From Arthrobacter sp. (GTDB lineage: Bacteria; Actinomycetota; Actinomycetes; Actinomycetales; Micrococcaceae): 8,178 nt of DNA. The stretch spans positions 1 through 8,178 of the forward strand of contig JAODMA010000343.1 of NCBI GenBank assembly GCA_025464545.1. The letters are read 5' to 3'. The notes under the pieces are model-generated. The model did no database searches, was not told the origin of the DNA, and was given only the letters and a program-made list of their open reading frames with translations. Each line of letters begins with the position of its first letter. Within the stretch, counting starts at the first letter, position 1. Positions 4,087-8,178 of the stretch are shown piece after piece. Both the position numbers and the translations under genes were made by a program.

Positions 4087-6396
4087 ATGGGAGAAAAGGC
4101 CGGTTACGAGGTGCTGCTCGTCTCCGGTGACCGAGACGCCTTCCAGCTCATTACGGATAACGTGTTCGTGCTGTACCCGAAAAAAGGCGTGAGCGACATC
4201 CCCCGGATGGACGCGACAGCCATCCAGGAGAAGTACTTCGTCAGTCCCGCCCAGTACTCAGACCTTGCCGCCCTGGTGGGGGAGTCAGCGGACAACCTCC
4301 CCGGTGTTCCCGGTGTCGGCCCCAAGACGGCAGCCAAGTGGATCAACCTCTACGGCGGGCTCGAGGGAGTCCTCGAAAACCTGGACTCCATCGGAGGGAA
4401 AGTAGGGGACGCCCTGCGCGAACACGTGGAGTCCGTCAAGCGCAACAGGCGGCTGAACCGGCTCCACACCGATCTGGACCTCCCGGTAACGCTGGACGAA
4501 CTTGCCGAACCGCGGCCGGACCAGGCTGCCCTCGAGGAACTGTTCGACACCCTCGAATTCAAGACCATCCGCACCCGGCTCTTTGCCCTGTACGGTGATG
4601 AGGCTCCGGAATCCGCGGATCGGGAGAGCATCGACACCCCGGATTTCGTGACCCCCACCGGGGCAGCCGAGCTGGCCGCCTTCCTGGCCGGAGGCGCCGG
4701 TCAGCGCTCCGCGGTAGCTGTCGATCTGGTCTCGGGCCGGATCGGCGAGGATGCCGCCGCGGTGGCGATCGTCCGCGACGGCGCCGCCGCTTACGTCGAC
4801 CTGGCCAGCCAGGACGCCGAGTCCGAGAACGTGCTGGCAGCCTGGCTGCGGGACGCCGCATCGCCCAAGGTGATGCACGGGTACAAGGTTGCCCTGAAGG
4901 CATTGACCGCCCGCGGCCTGGAGCTGGAGGGCGTGGTGGATGACACCTCCATCTCCGGCTACCTGATCGAACCTGACCGCCGCACCTACGAGCTCGCGGA
5001 GTTGGCGCAGCACCACCTCAACATCGGACTTTCCACCGCCGCAGCGAAGGCGGGACAGTTGGAGCTGGACTTTGACGGCGATGAAGCCGCCGCCGGCGCC
5101 CTCGTCCAGGTCGCCGCCGTCGTCCACGCCCTGAGCCGCTACTTCGCGGCGGAGCTGAAGGAGCGCCAGGCGCAGGAACTGCTGTCCACCCTCGAGCTTC
5201 CAGTCAGCCGGGTCCTGGCCGACATGGAACGTGCCGGGATTTCCATCGACATGGGGCGGATGGACGAGCAACTGTCCGATCTGGCCAAGGTGATCGACAA
5301 CGCGCAGGAGTTGGCGTTCGCCGCAATCGGCCACGAGGTGAACCTGGGATCGCCCAAGCAGCTGCAGACGGTGCTGTTTGAGGAACTGGGCCTGCCCAAA
5401 ACGAAGAAGATCAAGTCCGGCTACACCACCGACGCCGCGTCCCTGAAGACGCTGCTGGAAAAGACCGGGCACGAGTTCCTGGTCCAGCTGATGGCGCACC
5501 GCGAGTCCGCCAAGTTGCGGCAGATGCTGGAGTCGCTGAAGAAATCAGTGACTGAAGACGGCCGGATCCACACCACCTACGCGCAGAACGTGGCCGCGAC
5601 GGGACGGATCTCGTCCAACAACCCGAACCTCCAGAACATCCCCATCCGCAGTGAGGAGGGCCGCCGCGTGCGCGGCATCTTCGTCGTCAGCGAGGGCTAC
5701 GAGTGCCTGCTGTCGGCGGACTACTCGCAGATCGAAATGCGGATCATGGCGCACCTCTCGGGCGATGCCGGGCTGATCGCGGCCTACCAGGACGGCGAAG
5801 ATCTTCACCGTTTCGTCGGCTCCAACATTTTCCACGTGCCCGTCGAGCAGGTCACCAGTGCCATGCGCTCCAAGGTCAAGGCCATGTCCTATGGCCTTGC
5901 CTACGGGCTGACCTCGTTCGGTCTGTCCAAGCAGCTCGAGATTTCCGTCGACGAGGCACGTACCCTCATGAAGGAGTATTTCGACAGGTTCGGTGCCGTC
6001 CGCGACTACCTCCGCGGCGTAGTGGACCAGGCACGCATCGACGGCTACACGGCGACCATCGAAGGCCGCCGGCGCTACCTCCCGGACCTCACCAGCACGG
6101 ACCGGCAGCTTCGCGAGAACGCTGAGCGCATCGCGTTGAATTCACCCATCCAGGGATCGGCTGCGGACATCATCAAGCGGGCCATGCTGGGCGTGCACGC
6201 CGGACTGCAGGCCCAGGGCCTCAAGTCACGCATGCTCCTGCAGGTCCACGACGAACTGGTCCTCGAGGTCGCCACCGGCGAGCGGGCGGCCGTGGAGAAG
6301 CTGGTCATTGAGCAGATGGGCGCCGCGGCGGACCTCAGCGTTCCGCTGGACGTCCAGATCGGCGTCGGTCCCACCTGGTACGAGGCAGGACACTAG
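4087..6396 (+). CDS. polA: C-terminal polA open frame after the nonsense codon (769 residues)
   Basis: The first possible restart after the TAA is ATG 4087 (MGEKAGYEVLLVSGDRD), 33 nt downstream. No Shine-Dalgarno-like sequence precedes it, so restart would be inefficient. The product would keep the later 5'-nuclease part, the degenerate exonuclease domain and the full polymerase domain, somewhat like a natural Klenow-type enzyme. It would lose the EADD metal ligands and therefore flap-nuclease activity. If the TAA is a sequence error, this is simply the rest of full-length PolA. Confidence 0.55.
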   Translation: MGEKAGYEVLLVSGDRDAFQLITDNVFVLYPKKGVSDIPRMDATAIQEKYFVSPAQYSDLAALVGESADNLPGVPGVGPKTAAKWINLYGGLEGVLENLDSIGGKVGDALREHVESVKRNRRLNRLHTDLDLPVTLDELAEPRPDQAALEELFDTLEFKTIRTRLFALYGDEAPESADRESIDTPDFVTPTGAAELAAFLAGGAGQRSAVAVDLVSGRIGEDAAAVAIVRDGAAAYVDLASQDAESENVLAAWLRDAASPKVMHGYKVALKALTARGLELEGVVDDTSISGYLIEPDRRTYELAELAQHHLNIGLSTAAAKAGQLELDFDGDEAAAGALVQVAAVVHALSRYFAAELKERQAQELLSTLELPVSRVLADMERAGISIDMGRMDEQLSDLAKVIDNAQELAFAAIGHEVNLGSPKQLQTVLFEELGLPKTKKIKSGYTTDAASLKTLLEKTGHEFLVQLMAHRESAKLRQMLESLKKSVTEDGRIHTTYAQNVAATGRISSNNPNLQNIPIRSEEGRRVRGIFVVSEGYECLLSADYSQIEMRIMAHLSGDAGLIAAYQDGEDLHRFVGSNIFHVPVEQVTSAMRSKVKAMSYGLAYGLTSFGLSKQLEISVDEARTLMKEYFDRFGAVRDYLRGVVDQARIDGYTATIEGRRRYLPDLTSTDRQLRENAERIALNSPIQGSAADIIKRAMLGVHAGLQAQGLKSRMLLQVHDELVLEVATGERAAVEKLVIEQMGAAADLSVPLDVQIGVGPTWYEAGH

Positions 6397-6453
6397 GTTC
6401 GGGCGCAGGTCTGCAGGTTCTTTGACCGGTCTTTGGCGCAGAGGGGGCGGCAC

Positions 6454-7743
6454 GTGGCAGGGACGTACGAGATCCGGCGGTTCCGGGCAGCCGGAAAGGA
6501 CGACGCCGCCTACTCCGGTTGTGCCGCATGGGTCCGGGCGGTCGGGGCCGGGTTCCACGACACCCGCCGCAGCGACGAGTTCGTGGACAAGGTGCTCGCG
6601 AACTGGCGGGCCGACGACGGCGAGCTGACGGGCGTGTACCAGACCGGGGACGTGGCGGCGCATTCCCTGGCCGCGGACGTTCCCGTTGCCACGTTCGCGA
6701 CCCTGCGCAAGGACCTCAACATCGGCTACGGGAGGCAGCTCCGGGCCCACCTGGTCACCGCCGTGACCGTCCGGGGAACGCACCGGCGGCGGGGTCTGCT
6801 GCGCACGATGATGACCGAGGACCTGGCCGCGTCGAAGGCCGAGGGCCTGGCGGTGGCCGCCCTGACGGCGTCGGAAGCGTCGATCTACGGCCGGTTCGGT
6901 TTCGGCGTCGCGACCTTTGAACGCAGCGTCAAGGTCGACGCCGGGCCGCGCTTCCGGCTGCGCCACGCGGCGGCGGGAACTGTGGAAATGGCGGACCGGA
7001 AGGTCCTGCTCGAACTGGCTCCGCAGGTGTTTGAGCGGGTCCACCGGGCGATGCCGGGTTCCATCGTGCGCCAGGAGGCCTACCGGCAGCGGAGCTCCGG
7101 CTCCTTCGGCAGGGACGGCGGCGAAGACGAGGCGATCAGGTGCGCCCTGCACTACGACGCCGCCGGGACGGTGGACGGCTACGTCGCCTACAAGTTCGCC
7201 GGCTGGAACACCAAGCCGTTCACGGTGGACGTGGTGGACCTGGTGGCGGCCACGGACGACGCCTACCTGGAGCTGTGGCAGTTCCTCGGCAGCATCGACC
7301 TGGTCGAACGGATCAGCCGGCAGGAGGCACCGGTGGATGACCCGCTGGCGTGGGCCCTCGACGATCCCCGCTGCATCGAATCCTCGGACCACCGGGACAT
7401 GCTCTGGCTCCGGATCCTGGACACGGGGAAGGCACTCGGCGCCCGCCGCTACCCCGTGGACGGCTCGCTGGTCCTTGCGGTGGCCGACGGCCTCGGATTC
7501 GCTGCCGGGACGTTCCGCCTGGAGGTCGCGGACGGGGAGGCTGCCGTGTCCGCCGCGCCTCCCGGCACGGTTCCCGAGCTGACCCTCGACGTCGCCTGCC
7601 TGGGCTCGATCTACCTGGGTGCCGTCTGCCCGGTGACGCTCACGGCGGCCGGAAAGATCACGGAACACGCCCCCGGGGCCGCGCTGAAAGCGCGGCTCAT
7701 GTTCGCCGTCGAACGCGCACCGCATTGCCTGACGCACTTCTGA
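6454..7743 (+). CDS. Eis-like GNAT family N-acetyltransferase
   Basis: A 429-residue cytoplasmic protein with the three-part Eis layout: an N-terminal GNAT domain (about 1-150), a second GNAT-like domain (to about 290), and a C-terminal sterol-carrier-like domain. The acetyl-CoA loop is VTAVTVRGTHRRRGLL (101-116). Y145 in SIYGRFGFGVA matches the general-acid Tyr126 region of Mycobacterium tuberculosis Eis. The chain ends in Phe; in M. tuberculosis Eis the carboxylate of the final Phe acts as catalytic base, and that feature appears kept. Known Eis proteins acetylate amines on aminoglycosides or proteins; the substrate here is unknown. The GTG start at 6454 is chosen over a TTG at 6433 because AGGGGG at 6442-6447 lies 6 nt upstream. 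The gene follows polA by 57 bp on the same strand, with no clear terminator between them, so partial read-through from polA is possible. Confidence 0.88.
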   Translation: MAGTYEIRRFRAAGKDDAAYSGCAAWVRAVGAGFHDTRRSDEFVDKVLANWRADDGELTGVYQTGDVAAHSLAADVPVATFATLRKDLNIGYGRQLRAHLVTAVTVRGTHRRRGLLRTMMTEDLAASKAEGLAVAALTASEASIYGRFGFGVATFERSVKVDAGPRFRLRHAAAGTVEMADRKVLLELAPQVFERVHRAMPGSIVRQEAYRQRSSGSFGRDGGEDEAIRCALHYDAAGTVDGYVAYKFAGWNTKPFTVDVVDLVAATDDAYLELWQFLGSIDLVERISRQEAPVDDPLAWALDDPRCIESSDHRDMLWLRILDTGKALGARRYPVDGSLVLAVADGLGFAAGTFRLEVADGEAAVSAAPPGTVPELTLDVACLGSIYLGAVCPVTLTAAGKITEHAPGAALKARLMFAVERAPHCLTHF

Positions 7744-7765
7744 GGCCCAGCTCCGGCGCCGCCGT

Positions 7766-7786
7766 CCCACCGCCGCCCGCCCGCCC
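7766..7786 (-). other. Potential G-quadruplex on the minus strand
   Basis: The plus strand reads CCC, 7 nt, CCC, G, CCC, G, CCC, so the minus strand has the motif G3-N1-G3-N1-G3-N7-G3. It lies between the Eis-like gene and the rpsA promoter, about 30 bp upstream of the -35 box. This meets the usual sequence rule for a quadruplex, but such runs also arise by chance in GC-rich DNA. Confidence 0.4.
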
Positions 7787-7817
7787 GGTTTGACGGCCCT
7801 GCCCCACGCCCGGCGCT

Positions 7818-7847
7818 TTGACCGGCGTTGCGGGATACGACTAGAAT
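7818..7847 (+). promoter_or_regulatory. Strong rpsA promoter
   Basis: TTGACC (7818-7823) and TAGAAT (7842-7847) are separated by 18 bp, close to the housekeeping consensus and the best promoter in the window. The start of transcription should be near 7854-7855, giving a leader of about 158 nt before rpsA. This suits a highly expressed ribosomal protein gene. Confidence 0.8.
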
Positions 7848-7875
7848 GAACGGGCGCGTAGTACGTGCGCGCAGC

Positions 7876-7956
7876 ATGAATCCTCAATTAACCACGAACC
7901 AGGATGACCTGGCTGATCGCGCTTTGATCGCCGTATTCTTCGCCTGCATTCCATAA
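7876..7956 (+). CDS. Possible 26-codon upstream ORF in the rpsA leader
   Basis: ATG 7876 opens a 26-codon frame ending at TAA 7954-7956, which falls at the loop of the terminator-like hairpin. A ribosome translating it would cover the 5' arm of the hairpin. Against it: no Shine-Dalgarno-like sequence precedes the ATG, and its third codon positions are only about half G or C, far below the neighbouring genes. It may therefore be just an open stretch in a structured RNA. Confidence 0.25.
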   Translation: MNPQLTTNQDDLADRALIAVFFACIP

Positions 7957-7974
7957 TGCGGGCGAAGCGGTTTT
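7931..7974 (+). terminator. Terminator-like hairpin in the rpsA leader
   Basis: CTTCGCCTGCATT (7938-7950) pairs with AATGCGGGCGAAG (7955-7967) over 13 bp with one G-T wobble and a CCAT loop. CCG (7931-7933) pairs with CGG (7968-7970) beyond a 4-nt bulge. TTTT follows at 7971-7974. The form is that of an intrinsic terminator or attenuator, placed about 40 nt before the S1 start codon. It could instead be an RNA processing or protein-binding site. Confidence 0.55.
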
Positions 7975-8012
7975 CCTGACCGACTTACTATCCACAACGG
8001 AGCCCCTACTAC

Positions 8013-8178
8013 ATGACCATCACCTCCACCGAGAAGCCCGGTACCCCCGTAGTCGCCATTAACGACATCGGGACCGCTGAGGACTTCCTCGCAGCAGTCG
8101 ACGCCACCATCAAGTACTTCAACGACGGAGATCTCGTCGAAGGTACCGTCGTCAAGGTCGACCGCGATGAAGTCCTGC
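8013..8178 (+). CDS. rpsA: 30S ribosomal protein S1, 5' part
   Basis: The ATG at 8013 opens a frame that runs off the window; 55 residues are visible. After a short acidic N-terminal stretch, the sequence GDLVEGTVVKVDRDEVL is the start of the first S1 (OB-fold) repeat, and with IKYFNDGDLVEGTVV it is the typical opening of actinobacterial S1. S1 binds mRNA on the small ribosomal subunit and helps in initiation, although its role differs between phyla, especially where many mRNAs are leaderless as here. GGAG at 7999-8002 lies 10 nt before the ATG. In actinobacteria rpsA commonly follows polA and precedes coaE, which supports the call; here an Eis-like gene lies between polA and rpsA. Confidence 0.95.
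   Translation, partial: MTITSTEKPGTPVVAINDIGTAEDFLAAVDATIKYFNDGDLVEGTVVKVDRDEVL

Larger units (their letters stand above)
3568..6396 (+). pseudogene. polA: DNA polymerase I, interrupted by an in-frame TAA at 4051-4053
   Basis: Family A DNA polymerase I for Okazaki-fragment processing and repair synthesis; 942 codons if codon 162 were sense. An N-terminal extension of about 50 residues rich in Ala, Pro, Ser and Thr precedes the 5'-nuclease domain (LMVLDGHSMAFR with D60, D112, then E163-A-D165-D166, GDRD with D188/D190, and the helix-hairpin-helix LPGVPGVGPKTAAKW). The 3'-5' exonuclease domain (about 350-530) is degenerate: the DxE motif reads D-L-V, so proofreading is not expected. The polymerase domain is intact: motif A SADYSQIEMR (D718), motif B R767, K771, Y775, Y779, and motif C VHDE (H894, D895). 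The TAA replaces the conserved Tyr of GYEADD. The frame is the same on both sides, so this is a substitution (TAC or TAT to TAA), not a frameshift. The GTG start at 3568 is chosen for the leaderless promoter. It may be a real mutation or a base error. Confidence 0.9.
7855..8012 (+). promoter_or_regulatory. Long structured 5' leader of rpsA
   Basis: About 158 nt lie between the predicted transcription start and the rpsA ATG, and the sequence is lower in GC than the genes around it. In order it can form a weak hairpin at the very 5' end (7854-7870), CCAGG-ATGA-CCTGG (7899-7912), and the strong terminator-like hairpin described separately. TCGCC occurs at 7928-7932 and again at 7940-7944, so GGCGA at 7961-7965 has two possible partners, which would allow alternative folds. 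The rpsA ribosome binding site is GGAG at 7999-8002. S1 is known to control its own translation through its leader in E. coli; an equivalent here is only inferred. Confidence 0.5.

Noticed and set aside
4285..5499. Long minus-strand open frame (404 codons) opposite polA
   Set aside because: It is antisense to conserved polymerase I coding sequence, matches no family I know, and has the composition expected of a shadow frame in GC-rich DNA.
6433..6453. TTG at 6433 as start of the Eis-like gene
   Set aside because: The GTG at 6454 has a strong AGGGGG ribosome binding site at proper spacing, and the TTG has none.
7790..7795. Second TTGACG box upstream of rpsA as an extra promoter
   Set aside because: No -10-like hexamer lies 16-19 bp downstream; the sequence there is GC-rich.
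6226..7887. Long minus-strand open frame (553 codons) opposite the Eis-like gene
   Set aside because: It covers the 3' end of polA, the whole Eis-like gene and the rpsA promoter. It is Arg/Gly/Pro-rich with no domain, so it is a shadow frame.
1..8178. tRNA, rRNA, CRISPR repeats, insertion sequence ends or attachment sites
   Set aside because: No tRNA-like cloverleaf with a TTCGA-type arm, no regular spaced repeats, no transposase and no paired terminal inverted repeats were seen by eye.

Overview
The window is high-GC bacterial chromosome with the gene order polA ... rpsA. Two genes have a TAGGCT-type -10 box placed exactly for leaderless transcription, and the Pit, MenI-like, PolA, Eis-like and S1 proteins all look actinobacterial. 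The best guess is a member of the Micrococcaceae (Arthrobacter/Pseudarthrobacter type). This is a judgement from protein and promoter style, not from a database search.

Layout, left to right. (1) The C-terminal end of an unrecognised charged helical protein (1-336), then a HAD-fold phosphatase-like protein (392-886) whose last codons contain an apparent Rho-independent terminator. (2) A low-affinity phosphate transporter, pit (1047-2258), overlapped by one base with a 73-residue two-helix membrane protein (2258-2479). (3) A leaderless RibD_C/dihydrofolate-reductase-like oxidoreductase (2522-3073), convergent with a MenI/PaaI-like hotdog thioesterase on the minus strand (3084-3545). (4) polA (3568-6396), divergent from the thioesterase, with only 22 bp between the two starts. 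(5) An Eis-like GNAT acetyltransferase (6454-7743). (6) A strong promoter, a roughly 160-nt structured leader and the first 55 codons of rpsA, ribosomal protein S1 (8013 to the window end).

The main surprise is in polA. An in-frame TAA at 4051-4053 replaces the conserved Tyr codon of the GYEADD motif in the 5'-nuclease domain. The same frame is open before and after it, and the rest of the gene keeps its polymerase motifs A, B and C. As written, DNA polymerase I would be split into a 161-residue fragment and a possible 769-residue restart product. This is either a real nonsense mutation or a single-base sequence error.

The second point of interest is the rpsA leader. It holds a 13-bp hairpin, extended by 3 bp beyond a bulge and followed by TTTT, that looks like an intrinsic terminator about 40 nt before the S1 start codon. 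A 26-codon small ORF ends with its stop codon at the loop of that hairpin. This suggests attenuation or processing control of S1, but remains an inference.

No tRNA, rRNA, insertion sequence, CRISPR array or prophage gene was seen. The window is mostly housekeeping chromosome, and I found no multi-gene novel system.
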